Source: Blastococcus mobilis
Lineage (GTDB): Bacteria > Actinomycetota > Actinomycetes > Mycobacteriales > Geodermatophilaceae
Length of the DNA: 64,000 nucleotides
Direction: 5' to 3'
NCBI RefSeq assembly: GCF_900188025.1
Contig: NZ_FZNO01000017.1
Span: forward strand, 51,557 to 115,556
The notes beneath the pieces were generated by a model. The model was not told where the DNA came from, did not search any database, and worked only from the letters and a program-made list of their open reading frames with translations. Below are positions 1 through 9,817 of this stretch, piece by piece; position 1 is the first letter of the stretch; the number at the start of each line of letters is the position of its first letter. Both the position numbers and the translations under genes were made by a program.

Positions 1-1
1 G

Positions 2-520
2 CCGGAGTTCTTCGTCGGGCTCATCCTGATCCTGGTCTTCTCGCTGACGCTGGGCTGGTTCCCGGCGACGGGCTACGTGCCGTTCGCCGACGACCCCGTC
101 GAGTGGGCGAACCGGCTGGTCCTCCCCGCGCTCACCCTCGGCGTCGGGGTCGCGGCCGAGGTCACCAGGCACGTCCGGGCCTCGATGCGGGACGTCCTCC
201 AGCGGGACTACATCCAGACGGCCCGCGCGAAGGGCCTGTCGACGGCGTCGGTCATCGGCAAGCACGGCCTGAAGAACGCCGCGCTGCCGGTCGTGACCGT
301 GCTGGGACTGCAGGTGCGCCGGCTGCTGGCCGGCACGGTCATCGTCGAACAGATCTTCGCGATGAACGGAATCGGCACGCTCGCCGTGCGTGCCGTCTTC
401 CACCGCGATCTGCCCATGCTCCTGGGCATCGCGCTCGTGACGGCCGTGATCGTCCTGGTGGTCAACCTGCTCGTCGACCTCTCCTACGGCTACCTCGACC
501 CGAAGGTGCGCGCAGCATGA
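2..520 (+). CDS. ABC transporter permease, DppB/OppB type (5' truncated by window edge)
   Basis: Inner-membrane permease of a peptide/nickel/opine-class (Dpp/Opp) ABC importer. Only the C-terminal ~172 codons are present and the frame is open to the window edge. The permease EAA-type cytoplasmic loop is visible (AKGLSTASVIGKHGLKNA), followed by hydrophobic helices and the typical ending LVDLSYGYLDPKVRAA. The stop overlaps the start of the next permease as ATGA, so the two are translationally coupled. The substrate-binding protein is not in the window and presumably lies upstream. Substrate is unknown: this family carries peptides but also many other solutes. Confidence 0.93.
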   Translation, partial: PEFFVGLILILVFSLTLGWFPATGYVPFADDPVEWANRLVLPALTLGVGVAAEVTRHVRASMRDVLQRDYIQTARAKGLSTASVIGKHGLKNAALPVVTVLGLQVRRLLAGTVIVEQIFAMNGIGTLAVRAVFHRDLPMLLGIALVTAVIVLVVNLLVDLSYGYLDPKVRAA

Positions 521-1431
521 CCTCACGCCCCGAGCTGCAGGCCGAGGTCCTCCAGCCGACCGGAACCCTCCCGGACGAGGTGGAGGCGCCGGCGAACGCG
601 AGCACCTTCCTCCGCCGGTTCCGGCGCAACAAGGTCGGCGTCATCGCCCTGGGCGTCCTGGTGTTCCTGATCCTCGTCGCGGTGTTCGCGCCGTGGATCT
701 CGCCGCACGAGCCCAACCAGGGCGAACTGTCGCGAGCGCTGGAGGGCCCGAGCGGGGAGTACTGGTTCGGGACCGACGACCTGGGGCGCGACGTCCTGAG
801 CCGGCTCATCCACGCCAGTCGGGTGTCGCTCCTCGCGGCCGCGCTGGCTACCGGCGTCGCGCTGCTGATCGGACTTCCGCTCGGCCTGATCAGCGGCTAC
901 TTCGGCGGCTGGATCGACAACGTGATCATGCGGTTCAACGACGCGTTGATGAGCTTCCCGGCCCTGATCCTCGCCGTCGTGATCGTAGGTCTGCTCGGCC
1001 CGAGCCTGACCAACGCGATGTTGGCGATCGGCATCGTCTATGCCCCACGGATCATGCGGGTGGTCCGCGGCAGCGCCCTCTCGGTGCGCGAGGAGGTCTA
1101 CGTCCTCAGCGCCAAGGCGACCGGCTGCGGAGCGCCCCGGATCATCGGCCGGCACGTTCTGCCGAACATCCTGTCCCCGCTGGTCGTGCAGACGACGATC
1201 ATGCTCGGTCTGGCGATCCTCTCCGAGGCGGGCCTGAGCTTCCTCGGGCTCGGTGTGCAGCCCCCCACGGCGAGCTGGGGCTCGATCCTCGGCCGCGCGT
1301 TCCCGTACATGAGCCGCACCCCGACGACGGTGATCGTCGCCGGCGTGACCATCTCGGTCGCAGTTCTCGCCTTCAACCTGCTCGGCGACGCCTTCCGCGA
1401 CTCCCTCGGCCGCGAGCGGCGGGACCAGTGA
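517..1431 (+). CDS. ABC transporter permease, DppC/OppC type
   Basis: Second inner-membrane permease (304 aa) of the Dpp/Opp-type importer. It has a long cytoplasmic N-terminus (about 45 residues), a first membrane span (VGVIALGVLVFLILVAVF), the family motif FGTDDLGRDVLSRL after it, and an EAA loop (SAKATGCGAPRIIGRHVLPN). Start chosen at ATG 517, which overlaps the upstream stop as ATGA. The GTG at 1428 overlaps its stop but the better start of the next gene is slightly downstream. Partner of the upstream permease and the two ATPases that follow. Confidence 0.95.
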   Translation: MTSRPELQAEVLQPTGTLPDEVEAPANASTFLRRFRRNKVGVIALGVLVFLILVAVFAPWISPHEPNQGELSRALEGPSGEYWFGTDDLGRDVLSRLIHASRVSLLAAALATGVALLIGLPLGLISGYFGGWIDNVIMRFNDALMSFPALILAVVIVGLLGPSLTNAMLAIGIVYAPRIMRVVRGSALSVREEVYVLSAKATGCGAPRIIGRHVLPNILSPLVVQTTIMLGLAILSEAGLSFLGLGVQPPTASWGSILGRAFPYMSRTPTTVIVAGVTISVAVLAFNLLGDAFRDSLGRERRDQ

Positions 1432-1448
1432 GGACGGAGACCACTCCC

Positions 1449-2498
1449 GTGACCACCGCATCCAAGCAGGCCCCCCTGCTCCAGGTCGAGGACCTCACGG
1501 TCCAGTTCCCTACCCCCGACGGGCTGATCACGGTCGTCGACCGGGTCTCGTTCACCCTCGACGCCAACCGCGTGCTCTGCATCGTCGGTGAGTCGGGCTC
1601 CGGCAAGAGCGTCACCGCGCTGTCGCTGGTCGGTCTGGTGCAGTCCCGCGGCGGACGGATCTCCGCCGGGTCGGTCCGGTTCGCCGGCGAGGAGCTCGTC
1701 GGACGGGCAGAGAAGTCGCTCAACACCGTCCGCGGGCGCGACATCGGCTTCATCTTCCAGGAGCCCATGTCCAGCCTGAACCCGGCGTTCACCGTGGGGG
1801 ACCAGATCGCCGAGGTGGTGCGCCGGCACCGCAAGGCCAGCCGCCGGCATGCCTGGGCCCGGGCCGTCGAGATGCTCGACCGCGTTGGCATCGCCTCGGC
1901 CGCCCAGCGGGCGAAGGACTATCCGCACCACTTCTCCGGCGGCATGCGCCAGCGGGTGATGATCGCCCTGGCCTTGGCGTGTGACCCGAAGCTGCTCATC
2001 GCCGACGAGCCCACCACGGCGCTGGACGTGACCATCCAGGCGCGGACCCTCGAACTGCTCAAGACCCTGCAGCGCGAGCAGGACATGGGGGTCCTGTTCA
2101 TCACCCACGACCTGGGGGTGGTCGCGGACATCGCCGACGACGTCGTCGTCATGTACGCGTCGCAGGTCGTGGAGCAGGCGCCGGTGCGCGAGCTGTTCCG
2201 CCGCCCCCAGCACCCGTACACCGCCGGCCTGCTCGCGGCCATGCCGCAGTCGGCCCTGGAGAACAACACGCCGCTGGTCGGCATCCCCGGCGTCGTGCCA
2301 CAGCCCCATCGACTGCCGTCCGGCTGCAGGTTCCACCCCCGATGCGCGCACGCCCAGCCTGGACGCTGCACGACCGACCCGATCCAGCTGCGGCTGCTCG
2401 ACAGGGGCCTCGTGCGCTGTGTCCGGGCCGAGGAGCTCCGCGACCCGTCCGCCGCGCAGGCGGAGCCGGCACCGATCGAGGGAGTGACAGCCCAGTGA
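1449..2498 (+). CDS. ABC transporter ATP-binding protein, DppD/OppD type
   Basis: First ATPase subunit of the importer (349 aa). Walker A GESGSGKS, signature [12 protein letters not shown], Walker [13 protein letters not shown] and the H-loop in FITHDLG are all present. The C-terminal oligopeptide-transporter extension carries the usual cysteine cluster (GCRFHPRC then GRC). Start GTG 1449 is preferred because AGGACGGAG lies about 8 nt upstream. A GTG at 1428 overlapping the previous stop is the alternative and adds seven residues. The stop overlaps the GTG of the next ATPase. Confidence 0.95.
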   Translation: MTTASKQAPLLQVEDLTVQFPTPDGLITVVDRVSFTLDANRVLCIVGESGSGKSVTALSLVGLVQSRGGRISAGSVRFAGEELVGRAEKSLNTVRGRDIGFIFQEPMSSLNPAFTVGDQIAEVVRRHRKASRRHAWARAVEMLDRVGIASAAQRAKDYPHHFSGGMRQRVMIALALACDPKLLIADEPTTALDVTIQARTLELLKTLQREQDMGVLFITHDLGVVADIADDVVVMYASQVVEQAPVRELFRRPQHPYTAGLLAAMPQSALENNTPLVGIPGVVPQPHRLPSGCRFHPRCAHAQPGRCTTDPIQLRLLDRGLVRCVRAEELRDPSAAQAEPAPIEGVTAQ

Positions 2499-3547
2499 CG
2501 ACGACATCCGAGTCACGCGTGCCCAAGCTCCGGGTCGAGGACCTCGAGGTCACCTTCGACGTGGGTCGCGGCCGGAAGCTCCACGCTGTCGACGGCGTCT
2601 CGTTCCACGTCGACGAGGGGGAGACCCTCGGCCTGGTGGGCGAGTCGGGCAGCGGCAAATCCACGACGGGCATGGCGGTGCTGCGGTTGGCCGAGCCCAC
2701 CTCCGGGCGGGTCTACCTCGGTGACACCGAGGTGACCGGCCTGCGTTCCCGGCAGCTCCGCCCGCTGCGCAAGCGGATGCAGATCGTGTTCCAGGACCCG
2801 TACTCGTCCCTGGACCCGTCGATGACGATCGGGCAGCAGCTCGACGAGCCCCTGAAGGTGCACACGTCGCTGTCGAAAGCCGAGCGCCGCGCGCGCGTCG
2901 ACGAGGCCCTGGACACGGTGAAGCTGAGCCGCCGCTACACCTCCCGGTACCCCAACGAGTTCTCCGGCGGTCAGCGGCAGCGCATCGCGATCGCGCGGGC
3001 GATGATACTGGACCCCGAGCTGGTCGTCTGCGACGAGCCGGTCAGCGCGCTCGACGTCTCCACGCAGAGTCAGATCGTCAACCTGCTCCTGGGCATCCAG
3101 GAGCAGTCGCGGACGTCGTTCCTGTTCATCGCCCACGACCTGGCGGTCGTCCGCCTGGTGAGCGCCCGCACCGCGGTCATGTACCTGGGGCAGCTGGTGG
3201 AGACCGGGCCGAGTGCCCGGGTCTACGACGCCCCGGCCCATCCGTACACCGCCGCGCTGAACTCGGCGATCCCGATTCCGGACCCCGACCGTCAGCGCAC
3301 GCGGGACCGGATCGTCCTCGGCGGCGACCAGCCCAGTCCGCTGACGCCCCCCAGCGGGTGCCGGTTCCGCACCCGGTGCCCCTTTGCCATGGAGGTCTGC
3401 GCCGAGGAGGCGCCACCCCAGTACCCCATCGACGGCGGCGGCTACGCGGCATGCCACCTGCACACCCACGGCCCGCAGCTGCGCGGCGCGTCGGTGCTGC
3501 CGCTGATCCACGGCGACCACCTGACCACGCCCCTGGTGTCGCGATGA
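2495..3547 (+). CDS. ABC transporter ATP-binding protein, DppF/OppF type
   Basis: Second ATPase of the same importer (350 aa), forming a heterodimer with the upstream ATPase. Walker [10 protein letters not shown], signature [12 protein letters not shown], Walker [13 protein letters not shown], and the C-terminal Cys cluster GCRFRTRC...C of the oligopeptide family. The GTG start overlaps the upstream stop (GTGA). About 76 nt separate it from the following dehydrogenase, without an obvious terminator, so transporter and catabolic genes probably share a transcript. Confidence 0.95.
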   Translation: MTTTSESRVPKLRVEDLEVTFDVGRGRKLHAVDGVSFHVDEGETLGLVGESGSGKSTTGMAVLRLAEPTSGRVYLGDTEVTGLRSRQLRPLRKRMQIVFQDPYSSLDPSMTIGQQLDEPLKVHTSLSKAERRARVDEALDTVKLSRRYTSRYPNEFSGGQRQRIAIARAMILDPELVVCDEPVSALDVSTQSQIVNLLLGIQEQSRTSFLFIAHDLAVVRLVSARTAVMYLGQLVETGPSARVYDAPAHPYTAALNSAIPIPDPDRQRTRDRIVLGGDQPSPLTPPSGCRFRTRCPFAMEVCAEEAPPQYPIDGGGYAACHLHTHGPQLRGASVLPLIHGDHLTTPLVSR

Positions 3548-3623
3548 CCGGCCACCCGGGCCTCACCCGCCCACGTACGCGAACGGCCGTCACCGACGCG
3601 GCCGCCGAACGAGAGGAAGGCGC

Positions 3624-4382
3624 ATGACGCTCGAGGGACAGGTGGCCATCGTCACCGGAGGGGCCGGCGGGATCGGCTCCGCCATCGCCAAGGTGCTGGC
3701 CGAGGACGGCGCCCGGGTCGTGTGCGTCGACCGCAACCAGGAAGCACTCGACGAGCTCACCAGGCGCGCCCGTGAGTGGGGCGACGATGTCGCGGGGCGC
3801 ATCGAGGGTGCGGTCGTGGACATCCGTGACTTCGAGGCCGTCGCCACCTGCGTCAAGTCGGTGATGAAGCAGCACGGCCGCATCGACGTCCTCGTGAACA
3901 ACGCGGGCACGACCGGGCCGGCCCGCCCGATGTGGGAGACCCCGGTCGACTACTGGCACGACATGTTCCAGGTGCACGTTCACGGGACCTTCTACTTCAT
4001 GCGCGAGGTCCTCCCGCACATGATCGAGCGGGGCTACGGCCGGGTCGTGAACATCGCCAGCGTCGCCGGCAAGGAGGGCAACCCGAACTCCTCGGCCTAC
4101 TCCGCGGCCAAGGCCGCCGTGATCGGCCTGACCAAGTCGGGGGGCAAGGAGCTGGCCAAGACCGGCGTCCTGGTCAACGTCGTGACCCCCGGGGTCATCG
4201 AGACCCGGATCGTCGAGCAGGTCACGCCGTCCCATCACGAGTACCTGCTCTCCAAGATCCCGATGGGCCGGGCCGGCCAGCCCTCCGAGGTGGCCGAGCT
4301 CGTGCGCTTCGCGACGTCGCCGCGGGTCAGCTTCACGACCGGCTCGGTCTTCGACATCAGCGGCGGCCGGACCACCTACTGA
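3624..4382 (+). CDS. Short-chain dehydrogenase/reductase (FabG-like)
   Basis: Cytosolic NAD(P)-dependent oxidoreductase of the classical SDR family (252 aa, normal length). Cofactor motif TGGAGGIG at residues 11-18, NNAG at 92-95, and the catalytic Ser146, Tyr159, Lys163 (YSAAK). A GAGAGGAAGG Shine-Dalgarno precedes ATG 3624. Within this CoA-ester operon a 3-hydroxyacyl-CoA dehydrogenase role is likely, but substrate specificity cannot be read from the sequence. A second SDR in the operon at 11.5 kb suggests two distinct alcohol oxidation steps or stereochemistries. Confidence 0.93.
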   Translation: MTLEGQVAIVTGGAGGIGSAIAKVLAEDGARVVCVDRNQEALDELTRRAREWGDDVAGRIEGAVVDIRDFEAVATCVKSVMKQHGRIDVLVNNAGTTGPARPMWETPVDYWHDMFQVHVHGTFYFMREVLPHMIERGYGRVVNIASVAGKEGNPNSSAYSAAKAAVIGLTKSGGKELAKTGVLVNVVTPGVIETRIVEQVTPSHHEYLLSKIPMGRAGQPSEVAELVRFATSPRVSFTTGSVFDISGGRTTY

Positions 4383-4422
4383 TGCCCGACCCACGGAAGC
4401 CCCGTCGTCGAGAGGTGGTCCC

Positions 4423-5412
4423 ATGCGCGCGGTCCTGGTGAAGGAGTTCGGCGGGCCCGAGGTCCTGCGGGTCGGCACGGCCGACCTGCGGCCGATGGGG
4501 GAGGACGACGTCCACGTCCGGGTCGCCTACGCCGGCGTGAACTTCCTGGACCTGCACCACCGGTCCGGCGCCTACGAGCGGCCGCTCCCGTTCGTGCCCG
4601 GTCGGGAGGGCGCCGGGACGGTGCTCGCCTGCGGGGCCGCCGTGACCCACCTGTCGCCGGGGGACCGGGTCGCCTTCGCCATGCACGACGACGGCACCTA
4701 CGGGGAGGAGGCGGTCCTCCCGGCGAGGAAGGTCGCCCGCGTCCCTGACGACGTCGACATGCGCACGGCCGCCGCCGTCATGCTCCAGGGCCTCACCGCC
4801 CTGTCCCTGGTGGCCGTCGAGGCACGGATCTCGCCCGGCCAGACCGTGCTCGTCCACTCCGCGGCGGGAGGTACCGGATCGCTGATCGTCCAGGTGGCCC
4901 GGCACGCCGGCGCCCGGGTCCTCGGGCTGGCTTCCACGGAGGAGAAGGTCGCCGCTGCGCTGCGGGCCGGGGCCTCCGCGGCCGGCACGTACCCGGAGGG
5001 CGGCTTCGCCCCGTGGGTGCGCGAGCAGACCGACGGCCGGGGGGTCGACGTGGTGTTCGACGCCGTCGGGGGACCGACCTTCGCCGGCGACCTGGACTCC
5101 CTCGCCGTCCGGGGCCGACTGATCGTGTACGGCCGGTCGGGCGGGCCTTTCCCACCGTTGGACCCTGCCCGGCTCGCGAACGGCTGTCTCAGCCTCACCT
5201 ACTCGCGGCTGAGCTACTACACCGGCACGTTCGCGGACTTCCAGGAACGCGCCGCAGCACTGTTCGACCTCGTCTCCAGAGGCGCCGTGGCACCCCTCGA
5301 GCTGACCGTCATGCCGCTCGCCGAGGCTTCCGTCGCCCACGCCGCACTCGCCGCTCGGACGTCGCTGGGCAAGCACGTCCTCGACCTCGCAGAGGAATCT
5401 GCCACCCCATGA
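4423..5412 (+). CDS. MDR-family NADPH:quinone oxidoreductase-like protein
   Basis: Medium-chain dehydrogenase/reductase of the quinone-oxidoreductase branch (329 aa). An N-terminal GroES-like domain contains GREGAGTV. The central Rossmann fold carries SAAGGTGSLIVQVARHAGA, the AxxGxxG NADPH motif. The zinc-coordinating Cys/His set of alcohol dehydrogenases is not apparent, consistent with a zinc-free enoyl/quinone reductase. The stop overlaps the next ATG (ATGA). It might reduce an alpha,beta-unsaturated carbonyl intermediate; that is inference from context. Confidence 0.9.
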   Translation: MRAVLVKEFGGPEVLRVGTADLRPMGEDDVHVRVAYAGVNFLDLHHRSGAYERPLPFVPGREGAGTVLACGAAVTHLSPGDRVAFAMHDDGTYGEEAVLPARKVARVPDDVDMRTAAAVMLQGLTALSLVAVEARISPGQTVLVHSAAGGTGSLIVQVARHAGARVLGLASTEEKVAAALRAGASAAGTYPEGGFAPWVREQTDGRGVDVVFDAVGGPTFAGDLDSLAVRGRLIVYGRSGGPFPPLDPARLANGCLSLTYSRLSYYTGTFADFQERAAALFDLVSRGAVAPLELTVMPLAEASVAHAALAARTSLGKHVLDLAEESATP

Positions 5413-7550
5413 ACTCCGCCTCCTACGAAGCGTTCATGCAGCCGCGCAGCGTCGCCATCATCGGAGCCTCCGACGACGGGCAGAAGACCGGCGGCCGGAC
5501 CCTGCGCTACCTCGACAAGTACGGCTACGAGGGCGAGGTCCACCCGATCAACCCGCGCCGCCCCACGGTGCAGGGCAAGCAGGCCTACCCGGACCTCACC
5601 GCGGTGGGCCGCCCGGTCGACCTCGCCGTCATAGTCACCCCGGCCGAGCACTCGGTCGCCGCGCTCGAGTCGTGCGTGGCCGCAGAGGTGCCCGCCGTGA
5701 TCATGATCTCCTCCGGCTTCGCGGAGCTGAACGCCGAGGGCGCGCAGCGCCAGCGGGAGCTCGAGGCCGTCCTGCGGGGGTCGTCCACCCGCGTGCTCGG
5801 CCCGAACTGCGTCGGCCTGGTCAGCGTCCGCTCCAGGCTGGCCGCCACGATCAACACGGGCATGGACCAGGACCGGTTCGACCTGCGCGACGGCGGGATC
5901 GCCTTCCTCACCCAGAGCGGCGCGATGGGCGCGTTCGTCTTCAACATGTCCCAGACCCGCCGGGTGGGCCTCGGTTCCCTGATCAGCACGGGCAACGAGA
6001 TGGACATCAGCTTCCCCGAGATGATGCACGCCCTCCTGGACGACCCGAAGGTCACCGGCGTCGCCGGCTACATCGAGGGCATCCGGGACGGCGAGGCCTT
6101 CGCCGGTGCGCTGCGGCACGCCCAGGAGGTCGGCAAGCCCCTGGCGTTCCTCAAGGTGGGGCGCTCACCGCTGGGTGTCGAGGCGATCGCCTCGCACACC
6201 GGGGCCCTGGCGGGGACGGACGCGGTCTACACCGGTGTGTTCGAGCAGTACGGCGTCACCCGGATCTGGGGAGTCGAGGCGCTGGCCGACTGGGCCCAGA
6301 TGGTCGACCTGGCGCGGCCGCCCGCCGGCAACCGGCTGTCGGTGACCACCACGTCGGGCGGCGGCGGGGTGCTCGTCGCCGACCACTGCACGGACCTGGG
6401 CATCAGCATGGCCACCTGGGAGGGGGAGTGGCAGCAGAAGCTGGCCGGCGCGCTGCCCGAGTACCTCTCCGCCCGGAACCCCATCGACATGGCCGGCACC
6501 GGGGGCAGCTCCGAGGCGCTGCGCGAGGTGCTTGCGCTCATGGGCGAGCACCCGGGCACGGACGTCGCCATGGTCCTCATCGGGAACCTGGACAAGGAGG
6601 AGGACCCGCTCATCGAGGTGCTCGACGAGGCCCACCGGTCCATGGACAAGCCGCTCGTCGTGGTCTGGGTCGGCGGCAGCGGCCGCCCTGTCGTGGAGCT
6701 GACCTCCCGCGGCGTCCCCGCGTACACCGATCCCGGGCGGGCGCTCCAGGCGCTGTCCGGGCTGATGGCGGCCCACCGGGCCGCCGGCCGGCCGCCGGCC
6801 GCCGCTCCGCCGGTCGACACGGGGCGCCGCGCGCAGGCCCGGGCCCTCCTGGCGGAGGCGCGGCAGGCGGGTCTCGGCGTGCTGGACGAGTTCCGGGCCA
6901 AGAAGCTGCTGGGCCTCTACGGCGTGCCGGTCGTGCAGGAAGCCGTCGCCCAGGACCCCGACCACGCCGCCGCGGAGGCGGCCTGGCTGGGCTTCCCGGT
7001 CGCGGTCAAGCTGCTCGCCGACGACGTCGCGCACAAGAGCGAGCTCGGCGGGGTGCTCCTGGGGCTCTCGTCCGCCGACGAGGTGAGCGTCGCCGCGAAG
7101 GACATGCTCGCCCGGCTGCCGCGCGAGGTGGCCGAGGGCGCCCGCCTGCTGGTGCAGCCGATGGTGGCCCCCGGCCTGGAGATGCTCCTCGGGATCAAGC
7201 GCGACGAGGCCTTCGGACCGGTGCTGGTCCTCGGGCTGGGTGGCACCTGGACGGAGGTGCTCGAGGACGTGCAGCTGCGCCTCCCGCCGGTCTCGCCCGA
7301 GGACGTGACCGACGCGCTGAGCCGGCTCCGCTCGGCCCGCCTCCTCGGCCCCTTCCGCGGAGCGCCGGCGCGCGACCAGGAAGCGGTCGTCGCAGCGGCC
7401 CAGGCCCTGGCCGAGCTCGCCCTGGAACTCGGCGACGAGATCGCCGAGCTCGACATCAACCCCCTGATCGTCGGTGCCCGGGGCGACGGGGCGTGCGCCG
7501 TCGACGCCGTCGTCATCCCGCGGGCCGCCGCCGTGCCGTCCGACCACTGA
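5409..7550 (+). CDS. NDP-forming acyl-CoA synthetase (fused alpha and beta domains)
   Basis: Activates a carboxylic acid to its CoA thioester with ATP, giving ADP and Pi (ADP-forming acyl-CoA synthetase family), 713 aa. Order: CoA-binding domain (1-130, SVAIIGASDDG), succinyl-CoA-ligase-like domains (150-460) with the phosphohistidine motif ASHTGALAG (His263), a linker, then an ATP-grasp domain (about 480-705, starting DEFRAKKLLGLYGVPV). Start ATG 5409 overlaps the upstream stop; longer upstream reading is a shadow of the MDR gene. This is the most plausible entry step of the pathway and implies the imported compound, or an early product, is an acid. Confidence 0.94.
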   Translation: MNSASYEAFMQPRSVAIIGASDDGQKTGGRTLRYLDKYGYEGEVHPINPRRPTVQGKQAYPDLTAVGRPVDLAVIVTPAEHSVAALESCVAAEVPAVIMISSGFAELNAEGAQRQRELEAVLRGSSTRVLGPNCVGLVSVRSRLAATINTGMDQDRFDLRDGGIAFLTQSGAMGAFVFNMSQTRRVGLGSLISTGNEMDISFPEMMHALLDDPKVTGVAGYIEGIRDGEAFAGALRHAQEVGKPLAFLKVGRSPLGVEAIASHTGALAGTDAVYTGVFEQYGVTRIWGVEALADWAQMVDLARPPAGNRLSVTTTSGGGGVLVADHCTDLGISMATWEGEWQQKLAGALPEYLSARNPIDMAGTGGSSEALREVLALMGEHPGTDVAMVLIGNLDKEEDPLIEVLDEAHRSMDKPLVVVWVGGSGRPVVELTSRGVPAYTDPGRALQALSGLMAAHRAAGRPPAAAPPVDTGRRAQARALLAEARQAGLGVLDEFRAKKLLGLYGVPVVQEAVAQDPDHAAAEAAWLGFPVAVKLLADDVAHKSELGGVLLGLSSADEVSVAAKDMLARLPREVAEGARLLVQPMVAPGLEMLLGIKRDEAFGPVLVLGLGGTWTEVLEDVQLRLPPVSPEDVTDALSRLRSARLLGPFRGAPARDQEAVVAAAQALAELALELGDEIAELDINPLIVGARGDGACAVDAVVIPRAAAVPSDH

Positions 7551-7562
7551 AGGAGCGCATCC

Positions 7563-8738
7563 ATGACCACTGCGGCTCGACAGGAGACCAGGGCGCTGGC
7601 GGAGTGGCGCGCGGAGATCCGCGCCTGGCTCGAGGCCAACGTCCCGGAGGGCGGCCTGCCCGACCCGGAGTCCGGCGACATCCTCGACGCGCACCGCGCC
7701 TGGGAGCGCACGCTGTTCGAGGCGGGCTACGCGGCGCTGCACTGGCCCGTGGAGTACGGCGGCAAGGGGGCCGACCTCGACGCGAGGATCGTCTTCCAGG
7801 AGGAGTACGAGCGCGCCGGCGCGCCCCCGAGGATGAACCTGGGCGGGCTGATGCTCGCCGGCCCGACGATCATGAAGTACGGCACGCCGGAGCAGAAGGA
7901 GTTCTGGCTGCCGGCCATCCTCAGCTGCGAACACCTGTGGTGTCAGGGCTTCAGCGAGCCGGGCGCGGGCAGTGACCTGGCCAACCTCCGCACGTCCGCC
8001 GTGCTCGACGGGGACGAGCTGGTCATCAACGGTCAGAAGATCTGGACCTCCGGTGGCATGCACGCCGACTGGATGTTCGGCATGGTCCGCACGGGCGATC
8101 CGCAGTCGGGGCACCGAGGGATCACCTACGTGATGATCGACATGCGGACGCCCGGCATCGACGTCCGCCCGATCAAGCAGATCAACGGCCAGACCGGGTT
8201 CTCCGAGGTCTTCTTCACCGACGTGCGGGTCCCGGTGGCCAACGTCATGGGCGAGCTGAACGGTGGCTGGCAGGTCGCCATGGAGGCGCTCGGGCACGAG
8301 CGGGGCGCCGGACGTCGCACCTACGTCAAGTTCCTCAACGACCTCGCGCAGCTGCGCGAGTTCGTCACGTCGCTCGGGCAGGCCGACGACGTCGGCGTCC
8401 GCGAGGACCTCGGCCGGCTCCTCACGGCGGTCAGCGTGTACCGCCACCACGTGGGCCGCACGGTCGCCGACTCCATGCGGGGCCACGACGGGCCGGAGGC
8501 CAGCTACAACAAGCTGTATTGGTCCGAGATGACCGCGCAGATCCACGAGGTGGGGATGCGCGTGCTGGCCGCCCGCGCCGAGCTGCAGGACGACGAAAAG
8601 TCCCTGCCCGGCGCGAAGCAGTGGCAGGACAACTACTGGTTCTCCCGCGCCACCCGGATCTTCGCTGGGACCAACCAGATCCAGAAGAACATCATCTCCG
8701 AGCGCGTGCTCGGCCTCCCCAAGGAGCCGCGTCGATGA
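7563..8738 (+). CDS. Acyl-CoA dehydrogenase (subunit 1 of an adjacent pair)
   Basis: Flavin-dependent alpha,beta-dehydrogenation of an acyl-CoA (391 aa, standard length). Substrate and flavin contact motifs are seen in QGFSEPGAGSDLANLRT and INGQKIWTSG. The C-terminal motif is IFAGTNQIQKN, so the position of the medium-chain-type catalytic Glu (YEGT in MCAD) is Ala. In related pairs the base sits elsewhere or on the partner subunit. A GGAGCGC site precedes ATG 7563. The stop overlaps the next dehydrogenase by 4 nt, which argues for a hetero-oligomer like the FadE pairs of actinobacterial steroid side-chain degradation. Confidence 0.93.
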   Translation: MTTAARQETRALAEWRAEIRAWLEANVPEGGLPDPESGDILDAHRAWERTLFEAGYAALHWPVEYGGKGADLDARIVFQEEYERAGAPPRMNLGGLMLAGPTIMKYGTPEQKEFWLPAILSCEHLWCQGFSEPGAGSDLANLRTSAVLDGDELVINGQKIWTSGGMHADWMFGMVRTGDPQSGHRGITYVMIDMRTPGIDVRPIKQINGQTGFSEVFFTDVRVPVANVMGELNGGWQVAMEALGHERGAGRRTYVKFLNDLAQLREFVTSLGQADDVGVREDLGRLLTAVSVYRHHVGRTVADSMRGHDGPEASYNKLYWSEMTAQIHEVGMRVLAARAELQDDEKSLPGAKQWQDNYWFSRATRIFAGTNQIQKNIISERVLGLPKEPRR

Positions 8739-9784
8739 CGTACGCCTTCACCGCCGAGCAGGAGGATCTGCGCCGGACCGCCCGCGACCTCTTCGGGCGC
8801 ACCTGCACCCCCGGGGACGTCCGGGCCGCGTGGGAGCCGGACGCGGACCAGGACCGGTCCCGCTGGCGCAGGATGGCCGACCTCGGCTTCCTCGGCGCCA
8901 ACGTGCCCACCGAGTTCGGGGGGTCGGGCCTCGGTGACGCCGAGCTGACCGTGCTCCTGGAGGAGGCGGGCTACGCCGCGCTCCCGGAGCCGCTGCTGGA
9001 GACGGCGGCGATCGTCGTCCCGATCCTGCGGGAGCACGGCTCGCCCGAGCAGCGCGAGACCTGGTTGCCCCGCATCGCATCGGGTGAGGTCCTGGCAACC
9101 GCCCAGCTGATGGACGCGCCCGCAGCGCCCTACGGGACGGTCGCCGACCTGGCGCTGCTCGAGCTCGACGACGGCCTCCACCTCGTGCCCGGCGACCGGC
9201 TCACCCGCGAACCGGCCCCCTCGATGGACGGCGCCCGGCACACCGCGGCGTTGCGGGGGGTCCCGGACGCCGGGACGCGACTGCCCGACGCCGCACGGGT
9301 CGACGCCCGATCGCGCGGCGCGGCCGCGGCAGCCGCCGTCCTCAACGGCGTGACCCGTCGGCTGCTGGACATGACGGTCGCCTACGCCAAGGAGCGGGAG
9401 CAGTTCGGCCGGCCGATCGGCTCCTTCCAGGCCGTCAAGCATCTCCTCGCGGAGGTCGCCCTCGAGGTGGAGACGGCGCGCCCGGCTGCCTGGTACGCCC
9501 TCACCGCGGTGGCCGAGGGGCACGCCGACGCCGGCCTGGCGAGCAGCGCGGCGAAGGCGGCGGCCAACGCAGCCGCCACGACGGCGAGCTACCACACGCT
9601 GCAGGTGCACGGCGGCATCGGCTTCACCTGGGAGCACGACTTGCACCTGTGGCTCAAGCGCGGCAAGGCGCTCGAGTTCGCGTACGGCTCCCTCCGCCAC
9701 CACCACCGCGTTCTCGGCGACGCCGTCGTCACCTGCCCCGACCTCATGGCGACCTTCGGGCCGGCCCTGAGCGCCGCGTCCTGA
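8735..9784 (+). CDS. Acyl-CoA dehydrogenase (subunit 2 of an adjacent pair)
   Basis: Shorter acyl-CoA dehydrogenase (349 aa) of the class usually found as the second subunit of heteromeric enzymes. N-terminal helical domain FTAEQEDLRRTARDLF, and the C-terminal family motif LQVHGGIGFTWEHDLHLWLKR. The middle beta domain is short and diverged. The ATG overlaps the upstream dehydrogenase stop, so 1:1 synthesis is likely. The two proteins probably act as one enzyme; each could alternatively be an independent homodimer. Confidence 0.92.
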   Translation: MTYAFTAEQEDLRRTARDLFGRTCTPGDVRAAWEPDADQDRSRWRRMADLGFLGANVPTEFGGSGLGDAELTVLLEEAGYAALPEPLLETAAIVVPILREHGSPEQRETWLPRIASGEVLATAQLMDAPAAPYGTVADLALLELDDGLHLVPGDRLTREPAPSMDGARHTAALRGVPDAGTRLPDAARVDARSRGAAAAAAVLNGVTRRLLDMTVAYAKEREQFGRPIGSFQAVKHLLAEVALEVETARPAAWYALTAVAEGHADAGLASSAAKAAANAAATTASYHTLQVHGGIGFTWEHDLHLWLKRGKALEFAYGSLRHHHRVLGDAVVTCPDLMATFGPALSAAS

Positions 9785-9817
9785 CCCGCCCCGCCCATAC
9801 CCGAGCAAGGAGTTCCC

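Noticed and set aside
5672..8546. Long Arg/Gly/Pro-rich open frames over the CoA synthetase and acyl-CoA dehydrogenase genes on both strands
   Set aside because: High-GC shadow frames with no domain signal; the recognised genes occupy the same DNA.
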